Of a stretch of DNA of 64,000 bases, positions 52,888-62,023 are shown piece by piece; within the stretch, counting starts at the first letter, position 1, and each line of letters begins with the position of its first letter. This DNA is from Streptomyces sp. V3I8. GTDB lineage: Bacteria; Actinomycetota; Actinomycetes; Streptomycetales; Streptomycetaceae. Below the pieces are notes generated by a model that saw only the letters and a program-made list of their open reading frames with translations, searched no databases and was not told the origin of the DNA. The stretch spans positions 124,001 to 188,000 of the forward strand of contig NZ_JAUSZL010000002.1 of the NCBI RefSeq assembly GCF_030817535.1, read 5' to 3'. A program made the translations under genes and the position numbers.

Positions 52888-54000
52888 GTGTCTCAGGAAG
52901 TGAGTTCCCCTGTGTCCGGTACACCTTTCGCGGGCCCCGAGATGAGTCCCCTGCACCTGCGGGACGTCACGGTCGCCAACCGTGTGTGGATGTCCCCGAT
53001 GGCTCAGTACTCCGCAGCGGCGGACGGCAAGCCGACCGACTGGCACCTCGTGCACTACGGGGCGCGGGCGGTCGGCGGAGCCGGGCTGGTCATGGTCGAG
53101 GCCACGGCCGTCGGGCCGGCTCACCGGTGCACGACGGCGGACCTCGGCATCTGGAACGAAGAGCAGGCCGCCGCGCACCGGCGTCTGGTCTCGTTCATCT
53201 CCGAGCAGGGTGCGGTTCCCGCGATCCAGCTGCAGGCCGCGGGCCGGAAGGGGTCGCACCAGCTGCCCTGGGTCGGGCTGGGCCAGAACGACCCGGTGGG
53301 CGTGGCTGACGGCGGCTGGAAGACGGTCGCGCCGTCGACAGTTCCCTTCGGGAACCTGAGCCTTCCGCAGGAGGCGAGCCACGCCGACATCGACGCGGTC
53401 GTCGCGGACTTCGCCCACGCGGCCGAGATGGCTCACCTGGCGGGATACCAGGTGGCCGAGATCCAGGCGTCGCACGGATACATCCTCCACGCGTTCCTCT
53501 CCCCCCTGTCCAATCACCGGACGGACGAGTTCGGCGGAAGTCTGCAGAACCGGATGCGCTTCCCGCTGCGCGTGGCCCGAGCCGTTCGGCAGGCCTTCCC
53601 GGCGGAGAAGCCCGTCTTCGTCCGCATCACGGCCACGGACTGGGTCGAGGGCGGCGTCTCCATCGAGGAGGCGGCGGCATTCGCCAAGGAACTGGCCGCC
53701 GTGGGCATCGACTTCCTCGACGTCACCTCCGGGGTGCTGGTGCAGGACGCACAGGCCCGGCCGCCGGTGCGTGAAGGGGTTCACGTCGAGTTCGCGGAGA
53801 CGCTCAAGCAGGCCTCGGGGCTCCCGGTCGCCCCGGTCGGGCAGATCGGCGACCTGTCGCTGGCGGGCGAGGTCGTGGCGAGCGGCCAGGCGGACGCGGT
53901 GCTGATGGGACGTGCTTGGCTGCGCGATCCCTACCTCGTCCTGCGCCACCGGCGCGACGACCCCTCGTCCTGGCCGAACCAGTACTACCGCGCCCTGTGA
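52888..54000 (+). CDS. Old yellow enzyme-family NADH:flavin oxidoreductase
   Basis: The 370-residue TIM-barrel flavoenzyme has the YqjM-like pattern MSPMAQYSAAADGKPTDWHLVHYG, ASHGYILHAFLSP and TDEFGG. It reduces activated C=C bonds of enones, or nitro-compounds. Two usual YqjM residues differ: the FMN-tuning Cys in MCxYS is Ala, and the HAGRK His is Ala (QAAGRK). It is first in a TetR-controlled run with an exporter and a hydrolase. GTG start at 52888; the fold itself begins near residue 18. Confidence 0.87.
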   Translation: MSQEVSSPVSGTPFAGPEMSPLHLRDVTVANRVWMSPMAQYSAAADGKPTDWHLVHYGARAVGGAGLVMVEATAVGPAHRCTTADLGIWNEEQAAAHRRLVSFISEQGAVPAIQLQAAGRKGSHQLPWVGLGQNDPVGVADGGWKTVAPSTVPFGNLSLPQEASHADIDAVVADFAHAAEMAHLAGYQVAEIQASHGYILHAFLSPLSNHRTDEFGGSLQNRMRFPLRVARAVRQAFPAEKPVFVRITATDWVEGGVSIEEAAAFAKELAAVGIDFLDVTSGVLVQDAQARPPVREGVHVEFAETLKQASGLPVAPVGQIGDLSLAGEVVASGQADAVLMGRAWLRDPYLVLRHRRDDPSSWPNQYYRAL

Positions 54001-54038
54001 GATCAGAGTCGCAACCGGAGATATGAGGGGAAAATCTG

Positions 54039-55340
54039 ATGACAATCGCACACCGCGCTGCCGGGGACCGTAAGGGCGGCAGGGCGTACGGCACGAGAAC
54101 ACAGCACGTACCAGCGGCCCGCGGTTCGGACCGCCGCCCGGGAAAGGGTGCCTTCCTCGCCGTAGCCGCCGTCTTCATGCTCTTCCTGGCCGCTTCCAGC
54201 GCGCCGTCGCCGCTCTACGTGATCTACCAGCAGCAGTGGCATTTCGCGGCGTGGGCGCTGACCGTCGTCTTCGCCCTGTACGTGTTCGGTCTGCTGACCA
54301 CGTTGCTCACCGTGGGAGGACTGTCGGACCACCTCGGCCGCCGGCCGGTACTCGCTGCCGCGATCGCACTGGAGGTGGTCGCACTGGTCCTGTTCCTGGT
54401 CGCCGGGAACGTGTTCGTCCTGTCCGCCGCACGGGTCCTGCAGGGCATCGCGACCGGGGCGGCGACCACCACCCTGAGCGCCATGCTCGTCGATCTCGAA
54501 CCCTCGCGCGGGCGGGCAGGCGTCGTCACCTCCATAGCGCCCCTGAGCGGACTCGCGCTCGGCGCTCTGGGCAGTGGCGCGCTGGTGCAGTTCGCCCCGT
54601 CCCCGACCCGGCTGATCTACGCACTGCTGCTGGCCGGAATGACGGCGGCAGCGGTGATCGTCGCCCTCACCCCCGAGACGTCACCCCGTCGGCCGGGCGC
54701 CGTCGCCTCCCTGCGCCCGCGGGTCGCGATGCCCGCGCACCTGCGAGCGGACCTTGTCCCACTCGTGCCGGCGGGGATCGCCGCCTGGGCACTCGCCGGG
54801 ATATACCTCTCGCTCGGCCCGTCCGTCGCGGCCCAACTGCTGGGACTGGACAGCCACCTGATCGGCGGTGTCGTCGTGACCCTCCTGGCGGGCACCGGAG
54901 CGGTCGCGATCAGCCTGCTCCGCTCCCGGCCGGCGTCCTCGCTGCTGGCCCCCTCGTCCGCACTGCTCGGGCTCGGCACCCTGACATCGCTCGCCGGAGT
55001 GACGCAGGACCTCGCCTGGCTGGCCGCCGTCGGCACCGTCGTTTCGGGTATCGGCTTCGGCGCGTCGGTGCTGGCGACCTTCGGCACCTTGGCCCGCGTG
55101 GCCAAGCCGCATGAGCGCGGGGCCGTGTTCGCCATGGCGAACGTCATCAACTACCTGGGAAACAGCGTGCCTTCCGTACTCGGGGGAATCGCCGTCACCA
55201 ACATCGGTCTGAGGCCGGCCGCCGAGATCTCCGCGCTGACCATCGTGGTGATCGCCTCCTCCGCCTTCGTACTGCGCCTGAACCAGGTACGGGCGAAGCG
55301 CCACGAGGTCATGGTCCCGCAGAGCGTCCCGTGCAACTGA
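54039..55340 (+). CDS. MFS transporter
   Basis: The 433-residue protein has twelve hydrophobic segments, with GGLSDHLGRRPVL as the loop 2-3 MFS motif. It probably exports a toxic compound. It lies 38 bases after the OYE gene and shares the TetR control region. Confidence 0.88.
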   Translation: MTIAHRAAGDRKGGRAYGTRTQHVPAARGSDRRPGKGAFLAVAAVFMLFLAASSAPSPLYVIYQQQWHFAAWALTVVFALYVFGLLTTLLTVGGLSDHLGRRPVLAAAIALEVVALVLFLVAGNVFVLSAARVLQGIATGAATTTLSAMLVDLEPSRGRAGVVTSIAPLSGLALGALGSGALVQFAPSPTRLIYALLLAGMTAAAVIVALTPETSPRRPGAVASLRPRVAMPAHLRADLVPLVPAGIAAWALAGIYLSLGPSVAAQLLGLDSHLIGGVVVTLLAGTGAVAISLLRSRPASSLLAPSSALLGLGTLTSLAGVTQDLAWLAAVGTVVSGIGFGASVLATFGTLARVAKPHERGAVFAMANVINYLGNSVPSVLGGIAVTNIGLRPAAEISALTIVVIASSAFVLRLNQVRAKRHEVMVPQSVPCN

Positions 55341-55404
55341 GGTGCCGAACGGCGTCACCGCACCAACCCATAGGTTTCTTCACCATTCCCAAAAAGGAGA
55401 CATT

Positions 55405-56208
55405 GTGACTACCGCACACAGGACCAGGGAGAACCTCGAGGTTCAGCGGGGGGACCACACGACCATCCGGTACACGGTCAGCGGCCCGGCCACGGGGCCG
55501 ACCCTTACGCTCATCCACGGATGGGGATGCAGCCGGAACGACTTCGACGCGGTCACCGATCATCTGCCCGACACCTACCGAGTCCTCGCGATCGACCTCG
55601 CCGAGCACGGCGAGTCTCGGTCGACGCGGGACGACTGGACGATCGAGGAATTCGCTCGTGACGTAGCCGCCGTGCTGGAAGCCGAATCGGTGGACACGAC
55701 GGTCGTGGCCGGGCACTCCCTGGGCGGGGCGGTCGCCGTCGAAGCCGGCCGACAGTTCCCGGACACGGTCTCGCACGTGGTCGCCCTCGACGCGCTGCAC
55801 TACCTGGGCCTGTTCCCGGCGCAGAGCGAGGAGCAGACCAAGGCGATGAAGCACATGTTCCGCGAGGACTTCGCCGCAACGGTGCGGGGCCTGGTCGAGG
55901 GAGGCTCGCCCGCCGGGACCGACCAAGCCCTCAAGGACACCTACTTCAAAAAGATGGTCGCCGTACGGCAGCCCGCCGGCCTGCGGGCCATCGAGGGTCT
56001 GGTGCACTGGGACATGGACGCAGCGCTGCGTGAGACGAAGCAGCCGATCACCGTGTTCGCGATACGAGAACTGACAGAGCAGGAAGCGATCGACCGCTAC
56101 GGGGACCGTTTCGACATCACCCTCGTCGACCTGGGCAGCCACCACTTCCAGGTGGAGTCGCCCGAGGGCACGGCGCAGCTTCTGGCGGGGGTGGTGGGCC
56201 GCAAGTAA
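55405..56208 (+). CDS. Alpha/beta-hydrolase
   Basis: The 267-residue hydrolase has HGWGCS (oxyanion hole), the nucleophile in GHSLGGAVA, and His in GSHHFQVE. It resembles haloperoxidase/esterase-type enzymes of the AB-hydrolase 1 family. The GTG start follows AAAAAGGAGA. It is third in the TetR-OYE-MFS run and likely acts on the same compound. Confidence 0.85.
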   Translation: MTTAHRTRENLEVQRGDHTTIRYTVSGPATGPTLTLIHGWGCSRNDFDAVTDHLPDTYRVLAIDLAEHGESRSTRDDWTIEEFARDVAAVLEAESVDTTVVAGHSLGGAVAVEAGRQFPDTVSHVVALDALHYLGLFPAQSEEQTKAMKHMFREDFAATVRGLVEGGSPAGTDQALKDTYFKKMVAVRQPAGLRAIEGLVHWDMDAALRETKQPITVFAIRELTEQEAIDRYGDRFDITLVDLGSHHFQVESPEGTAQLLAGVVGRK

Positions 56209-56339
56209 CCACAGGGGACCGCCACCCACCTCTCCTGGATCTGGATCACCGCGAAGAATCCGATGAGACACGATGTGGGCCACGGGCAGACCGATGGACC
56301 ACACCGTGTCGAACGGGCGGGGCATTGGCGGCGCCTTCC

Positions 56340-56460
56340 CCCGCACGTCAGACCCTGCTCGCCCTGGCCCACCTGCGGTGTGGTGATACCTACGCTCAGC
56401 TCACCGCCGGGTTCGGCATCGGGACCGCGACCGTGTACCGCTACAGCCGACGCGACTGAG
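56340..56460 (+). mobile_element. DDE transposase N-terminal fragment
   Basis: The stretch translating as LLALAHLRCGDTYAQLTAGF and GIGTATVYRY is the N-terminal HTH of an IS5-group transposase. It stops at a TGA near 56458 and nothing else of the element remains. It separates the TetR module from the AraC module. Confidence 0.6.
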
Positions 56461-56569
56461 CCGTCCACCGCGTGCATCAGAGCCTGGTGGAGCAGATGCG
56501 GGTCAGCGCCGCCGTAACCCCCCGCCGAACACCGTGCCTGAGCAGAAATGTCGCCGTTACCATTGACCG

Positions 56570-57529
56570 GTGATCGGCAACCTTGAGTCGTTCCAGGACG
56601 AGCTGGCCGCCAGCGGGTTTCCGCCGCTGATCAACAAGCGGGCCGGGGCCGGCTTCCGGGGCAGGATCACCACCCGTGAACTCGGGCCGCTGCGGCTGGT
56701 CTCCCTCGACACGCCCGAGAGCACCTGCATCGGGCGGGAGCGCGACGCCTCTGACGGTGAGAACCTGGCGATCAAGGTGATGACCCGGGGCCGGACGCGG
56801 ATCGAGCAAGGGCGCGGCGACGCCGAACTCGGGCCGACCGACCTGGTACTGCTCGATCCCACGCGTACGCTCCAATTCGAGAGCACCGCCGCGACGCACG
56901 TCACCATCCTGGTTCCGCGCCGGGAGCTTCGGATCCGGCCCGCGCAGATCGACCGGCTCATCGGCGTACGCATCGACGGCAGCCACGGCCCGGGCGCTCT
57001 CGTCTCCGTGCTGGCCCGGGAGTCGGTGTGGTCGGCGACCGAGTTCCGCGAGGCGGAGGCGCTGCGGTCGGCGGCGGCCGTCGTCGAGCTGATCGCGGTC
57101 GCACTGGAGGCCCGGCTCGGCGACGAGCAACCGGCCCCGGACGAGTGGCTGCGGAGCCGGATCGCCGGCTACATCGAGGCCCGGCTGGCCGATCCCGATC
57201 TGTCCCCGCCCGGCATCGCCGCCACCCACAACATATCCGTACGCCGGCTGCACAAGCTGTTCGAGGACCAGCCGCTCACCGTCGCGGCCCTGATCCGCCG
57301 TCGCCGCCTGGAGCGCTGCCGGGCCGAGCTGACCGGAAGCGGACGTACGGTCACCGCCGTGGCCGCCCGATGGGGATTCTCCGATCCCACCCATTTCAGC
57401 AAGCTCTTCAAGGCGACGTACGGCTACAACGCCCGTGCACTGGTAACCAGCAACCGTGCACGGACGACCAAGACGCGCACAGCCGGCCCGGACAAGGATG
57501 GTGGTGACCAAGGCAGGCAAGAGCAATAG
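56570..57529 (+). CDS. AraC-family regulator
   Basis: The 319-residue protein has an N-terminal AraC-binding-like beta domain (about 40-170) and a C-terminal double HTH (about 205-300: ISVRRLHKLFEDQPLTVAAL and WGFSDPTHFSKLFKATYG). GTG start. It precedes a cupin and a quinone oxidoreductase on the same strand and is their likely activator. Confidence 0.9.
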   Translation: MIGNLESFQDELAASGFPPLINKRAGAGFRGRITTRELGPLRLVSLDTPESTCIGRERDASDGENLAIKVMTRGRTRIEQGRGDAELGPTDLVLLDPTRTLQFESTAATHVTILVPRRELRIRPAQIDRLIGVRIDGSHGPGALVSVLARESVWSATEFREAEALRSAAAVVELIAVALEARLGDEQPAPDEWLRSRIAGYIEARLADPDLSPPGIAATHNISVRRLHKLFEDQPLTVAALIRRRRLERCRAELTGSGRTVTAVAARWGFSDPTHFSKLFKATYGYNARALVTSNRARTTKTRTAGPDKDGGDQGRQEQ

Positions 57530-57537
57530 GAGAAGTC

Positions 57538-57999
57538 GTGGCGAAGGTAAACATCGTCCGCCCCGGTGAAGGCGAGATCCTCGGCAGCGGGGCGCAGCAG
57601 ATCCGCATCCTGGAGAACGGCGAACACACCGACCACCGGCTGGGGTTCGCCGAGGTCACCATTCCGCCGGGCACCCCGAGCCCGTTGCAGCATCGCCACG
57701 CCCAGCATGACGAGGGCTTCTATGTGCTGGCGGGAACTTTCCGGTTCACCGTCGGCGAGGACCACTACGACGCCGGGCCGGGCACCTGGGTCATCGTGCC
57801 GACCGGGGCGCCGCACACGTTCGCCAACGTCGGCGACGAGAACGCGGTCATGCTGAACACCTTCACGCCGGATCTGTATGTGCAGTACTTCCGTGACTTC
57901 AAGGCCATGATCGATTCCGGGCAGCCGGTCAACGCCGAGACCATGCAACCGCTCTGGAAGAACTACGCCACCGAGATCTCGAACGAATACGCCTCGTGA
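57538..57999 (+). CDS. Cupin protein
   Basis: The 153-residue cupin has the intact metal set: PLQHRHAQHDEGFYVLAG (His-x-His, Glu) and PTGAPHTFAN (His). It starts 9 bases after the AraC gene and its stop overlaps the oxidoreductase start (GTGA). Its function is probably a small-molecule isomerase or quercetinase-like enzyme. Confidence 0.85.
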   Translation: MAKVNIVRPGEGEILGSGAQQIRILENGEHTDHRLGFAEVTIPPGTPSPLQHRHAQHDEGFYVLAGTFRFTVGEDHYDAGPGTWVIVPTGAPHTFANVGDENAVMLNTFTPDLYVQYFRDFKAMIDSGQPVNAETMQPLWKNYATEISNEYAS

Positions 58000-58910
58000 A
58001 GCGCCTTGAATACGACCGCTACGGCGGCCCGGAGGTGATGCGGCTCGCTGAGTTCGAGCCACCACGCCCGGGTCCGGATGAGGTTCTCGTCCGCGTCCGA
58101 GCGGCGGCTTCCAACCCGCTGGACTGGAAGATGCGCAACGGCGAGATGAAGCTGATGACCGGCCGCTCCTTTCCCCGGGCGATGGGGCACGACTTCGCCG
58201 GAGTCGTCGAGGCGGTCGGCGCCGGCGTCACCCGCCTGAAGGCCGGCGACGCGGTACTCGGCCAGGCTCGGTTCCGGCAGGCGGGGGCGTTCGCCGAGAT
58301 GGTGACGGCCCCGGAGAAGGTGGTCGTGCTCAAACCGGTGGACCTTTCGTACGAGCAGGCCGCCGCCCTGCCGACCGTGGGCGTGACCGCCTATCAGGCC
58401 ACGGCGGAGATCCGGCCCGGGCAGGCGGTCTTCGTCAACGGGTGCCTGGGCGGGGTGGGCCGGGCCGCCGCCCAGTTCGCCCGGGCACGGGGAGCCTCGG
58501 TCGCCGGCAGCTGCCGCAACCCTGCGGCCGACGAGGCCCACGAGCTCGGCGTCGAGCCCGTCGTAGGTTTCGGCTTCGACCCGGCTGCCCTCGCGGAACG
58601 GTTCGATCTCGTCCTCGACACGCCCGGCATGCTTCCCTTCGCCGCGGCCCGAACGCTGCTGAAGCCCGGCGGAACCATCATCGACATCATCCCGACCCCG
58701 GCCAAAATGATCAGAAGCGCACTGCCCGGCCCGTTCCGGGTGATGATGGCCCGGCCGGTGACCGCCGACCTGGAGGAGGTGGCCCGAACCCTGCGCCTGC
58801 CCATCGCCCGTACGGTCCCGTTGGCCGAGGCGATTCCCGCCCTGACGGAGCTGGAGCGCGAGCAGCGCCCGAAGGGCGGCAAACTGGTCATCGCCATGGC
58901 CGGAAGCTAA
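57996..58910 (+). CDS. NADP-dependent quinone oxidoreductase-like MDR protein
   Basis: The 304-residue zinc-free medium-chain dehydrogenase has GHDFAGVVEAVGAGV, PTVGVTAYQA and the dinucleotide motif GGVGRAAAQFARARG. It reduces quinones or enones with NADPH. It is translationally coupled to the cupin. Confidence 0.88.
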   Translation: MKRLEYDRYGGPEVMRLAEFEPPRPGPDEVLVRVRAAASNPLDWKMRNGEMKLMTGRSFPRAMGHDFAGVVEAVGAGVTRLKAGDAVLGQARFRQAGAFAEMVTAPEKVVVLKPVDLSYEQAAALPTVGVTAYQATAEIRPGQAVFVNGCLGGVGRAAAQFARARGASVAGSCRNPAADEAHELGVEPVVGFGFDPAALAERFDLVLDTPGMLPFAAARTLLKPGGTIIDIIPTPAKMIRSALPGPFRVMMARPVTADLEEVARTLRLPIARTVPLAEAIPALTELEREQRPKGGKLVIAMAGS

Positions 58911-58951
58911 GCCGGGCCGAGCTAGGGCGTGTCCTGACAGGGCACGCTCTA

Positions 58952-59595
58952 AAGGGTGTTGCAGAAGGCCGTGATCTGGGCATATCCGGTGTATGGCTGG
59001 GGTGTTGAGGGCCGAGCGGGTGTGGGTGGAGACGTTCACCGGGTTGCGGGTCGATCAGTTCGGCCGGTTGCTGAAAGCGGTCCGGGAGTGGACGGCACCC
59101 TCGTCCCGGTCCGCGACCGCAAGATCGGAGCCTCGTCCCGCAACTACCGGTTCTCGGCGAACGTGCAGGTCATTGTGGACGTCGAGACGCGCCTGGTCGT
59201 GGCCACCGCCCGCCCAGTGCCGGCAACACGGCGGACGCGAAAGCCTCGCGGGGCTCCGGCCTGGCCAACACCTGCGCAGGTGTGACGGTCCTCGGCGACG
59301 GCGCCTACATCAACACCGGCCTGATCGTCCCGCACCGCAAACGCCCCGGACGGCCCCTGCTGAAAGGCGAGGAAGAGGACAACGCGCAGCACCGCAAGGT
59401 CCGCGCCCGCGTCGAGCACATCTTCTCCCGCATGAAGAACTACAAGATTCTCCGCGACTGCCGGCAACGCGGCGACGGCCTCCACCACGCCGTCCAGGCC
59501 GTCGCCCGCATGCACAACCTCGGCCTCACCGCATGACCAGCACACACCAACAGCCCAGTTCAGCCTGCATGATCACGGCCTTCTGCAACACCCTT
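58952..59595 (+). mobile_element. IS5-group insertion sequence, internally deleted, complete ends
   Basis: Terminal inverted repeats are perfect over 25 bp (58952-58976 and 59571-59595). Inside, pieces of a DDE transposase remain in several frames: RAERVWVETFTGLRVDQFG, VRDRKIGASSRNYRFSANVQ, GDGAYINTGLIVPHRKRPGR and VEHIFSRMKNYKILRDC. The 644-bp length is well short of the roughly 900 bp normal for such elements; a piece is missing near 59095. It may still be mobilised in trans. Its right end overlaps the stop codon of the LuxR gene. Confidence 0.88.
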
Positions 59596-61114
59596 AGTCC
59601 GTGAGGAGCCGGGTGAGGGCGACCCGGGAGCGTACTCCCAGGTGGGTGAAGACGTTCCGCAGGTGGTACTCGACCGTGCGCGTGCTGATGGACAGCTGCC
59701 GGGCCACCTCGCGGTTCGTGGCGCCCTCGGCGACGCAGCGGGCGATGCGCAACTGCTGCGGGGTGAGCAGGTTCAGCGGTCCGGGTTCGGGGGCGGCGGC
59801 GGGCGTCTCCCCCGCGGCGCGCAGTTCCGCGCGGGCGTGCTCGGTCCACACGTCCGCGCCGCTCCGCTCGAACCCCAGCACGGCGTCGCGCAGTTGCGTC
59901 CTGGCCTCACCGGGGCGGCGCCTGCGCCGCAGCCACATGCCGTAGGCGAGATGGGTCCGGGCGTGCTCGTAGGGGCCGTTGACCTTCTCGTGCCGCGCCA
60001 GGGCCTCGGTGAACAGTTCCTCGCTCCGCCCGTCGCCCGCCACCAGCGCCCGGCAGCGCGACAGCAGCGCCGGGGCCTGCGGGTCGGCGCCCATGGCCGC
60101 CCACACGGCGTACTGGTCGATCATGTCCTGCGCGTCGACGTCGTGGCCCGCGAGCACCGCGGACTCGACGTAGCAGGGCACCGCCATCACCCACAGGCCG
60201 AAATGGCCCTGGCGCGGACCTGCGTGGACGAGCGGAGCGAGCCGGGCCGCGGCGTGGTCGGCGTTGCCGTGCCCGAGGTCGGCGCGGGCCTGCGCCCACT
60301 CGGCGAGGGTGCTCGTCTGGCGCAGTCCGTGGGCGTGGGCGACGCGCAGGGCCGCCTGGGCGTGCGTGGCGACGGTCGCCGGCCGGCCCGCGATCGAGGC
60401 CGCCAGCGCGAGCACGGCCGACAGACCGGCCGCCACGTTCCGCTGCCCGTCTTCGCCGACCGCCGCCAGACCGGCCTCGGCGTGTACGCGGGCCTGGTGG
60501 TAGCTGCCCTCACGCAGTTCGGCGTACGCCAGATGCTCCAGGATGCGCGGCACGAGGGCCGTCGCCCTGTCGGCGCGGGCGGTGGCCAGCGCGGTGCCGA
60601 GCAGCTGGCGTGCTGTCGCGAGGTCGCCCAGCATGAGCGCGATCGTGCCGGCCGACATCAGGCCCGGCAGTCCGGTCCGCGTCGTCAGCACGCCGAGCAC
60701 GGGACGCAGCAGCTCCTTGGCACGGGCGAAGTCCCCGTCGACCACGCAGCGCATCCCGTCGCGGTAGCCGCGCCAGAGGGCGTCGGCCGGGCCGGCCGGG
60801 CCGGTGGGGGCGCACAGGTCGTCGAGGGCCCTGTGGTACCCGTCGCGGTCGCCGGCCGCCCAGGCGGCGAGCATGGCGTGCACGCAGGCGGTGCGCGCCA
60901 GGGCCGGGTCGGCGGTACGCAGGGCCGTGGAGGTGAGCAGGAGCAGGTTGTACGCGTCGGCGACCGGGCCGTCCCGCAGCAGCAGGAGCCCTTGGTCCAG
61001 CTCGGCGGGTGTCGGGGACGGACCGGCGGGCGCCTGCGGTGGCTCGCCGCCGGGGTGTTCGGTCCGGTGGTCGGCCTGGTGGTCGGAGTCCGTCCGAGTT
61101 GCTTCATGGCTCAC
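59594..61114 (-). CDS. LuxR-family regulator with TPR-like sensor region
   Basis: The 506-residue protein has helical TPR-like repeats (about 60-410) and a C-terminal LuxR HTH (about 445-506: LTPQQLRIARCVAEGATNREVARQLSISTRTVEYHL). The nucleotide-binding part of LAL proteins is absent. The GTG at 61114 is preceded by AGGGA. The stop codon TAA (59594-59596) is formed by the last bases of an inserted IS, so a few original C-terminal residues may be lost. Confidence 0.85.
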   Translation of the reverse strand: MSHEATRTDSDHQADHRTEHPGGEPPQAPAGPSPTPAELDQGLLLLRDGPVADAYNLLLLTSTALRTADPALARTACVHAMLAAWAAGDRDGYHRALDDLCAPTGPAGPADALWRGYRDGMRCVVDGDFARAKELLRPVLGVLTTRTGLPGLMSAGTIALMLGDLATARQLLGTALATARADRATALVPRILEHLAYAELREGSYHQARVHAEAGLAAVGEDGQRNVAAGLSAVLALAASIAGRPATVATHAQAALRVAHAHGLRQTSTLAEWAQARADLGHGNADHAAARLAPLVHAGPRQGHFGLWVMAVPCYVESAVLAGHDVDAQDMIDQYAVWAAMGADPQAPALLSRCRALVAGDGRSEELFTEALARHEKVNGPYEHARTHLAYGMWLRRRRRPGEARTQLRDAVLGFERSGADVWTEHARAELRAAGETPAAAPEPGPLNLLTPQQLRIARCVAEGATNREVARQLSISTRTVEYHLRNVFTHLGVRSRVALTRLLTD

Positions 61115-61358
61115 GTGCAGCACCGTTCCCTGTGGCCTCGCTGTGCCGAGCGTAGCGAGCGACGGACGCACTCGGGTGCGATCGCCGGTATTACTGACCG
61201 ATTGTCCAACAGTGGACCGCCGGTGGGCCACTGGTGATTCCACTGATACGCGAGGGGCGCGGAGCTTCCTACGTTGCTGTTGCGCTCGCCGTACAGGTCC
61301 CCACTGGATCCCCGGAGGGCGCTCGTACCACCGCTCCGCTCAGGAAAGAGGTACCCCC

Positions 61359-62023
61359 ATGTCCCACCGCGCATCGCGACGCCGGCTCACCCTCGTGTCC
61401 GTCGCCGCCGCAGGCGCCCTCGGCGCCGCCGGACTCACGCTCCTGCCCTCGATGGCGTCCGCGGCCCCGTGCTCCGACGTCGAGGTCGTCTTCGCCCGGG
61501 GTACCGGCGAGGCCCCGGGGCTCGGCATCACGGGGGCGCCGCTGGTGCGGAACATCAAGAGCGGGCTGTCCGGCAAGACCGTCACCTCGCACGCCGTCGA
61601 CTACGCGGCGAACTTCTCGCAGACCAGCGCCGGGCCGGGCGCCACCGCATGACGGACCACGTCAGGTCCGTGGCCGCGAACTGCCCGGACACCTCGTTCG
61701 TCCTCGGCGGCTACTCGCAGGGCGCCAGCGTCACCGACATCGCCCTCGGCATCCGTACGACGCTGGGCAGCGGCCGGTCCATCCCGGCCGACCTGGCGCC
61801 CCGGGTCAAGGCGGTCGTGGTCTTCGGCAACCCGCTGCGGCTGTCGGGCCGGACCATCGACTCGGCCAGCCCGCTCTTCGGCCCGAAGGCGAAGGAGTTC
61901 TGCAACACGGGCGACCCGGTGTGCGGCAACGGGCGCAACACGACGGCGCACCTCACGTACCACGTCAACGGCAGCGTGCAGACGGGGGCGCGCTTCGCCG
62001 TCGACAAGATCAACGCGGGCTGA
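61359..62023 (+). pseudogene. Secreted cutinase split by a frameshift
   Basis: The first frame (61359-61652) carries a signal peptide and the cutinase start (CSDVEVVFARGTGEAPGLG). The second (from ATG 61649 to 62023) carries FVLGGYSQGAS with the nucleophile, CNTGDPVC with the Asp and HLTYHVNG with the His. Stop and restart overlap as ATGA at 61649-61652. All catalytic residues are present, so this is a recent single-base indel, a sequencing error or, less likely, a coupled two-part gene. Cutinases hydrolyse cutin and polyesters outside the cell. Confidence 0.8.

Noticed and set aside
56263-56517. 84-codon plus ORF
   Set aside because: The recognisable transposase HTH is in another frame here, so this frame is a shadow of an IS fragment.
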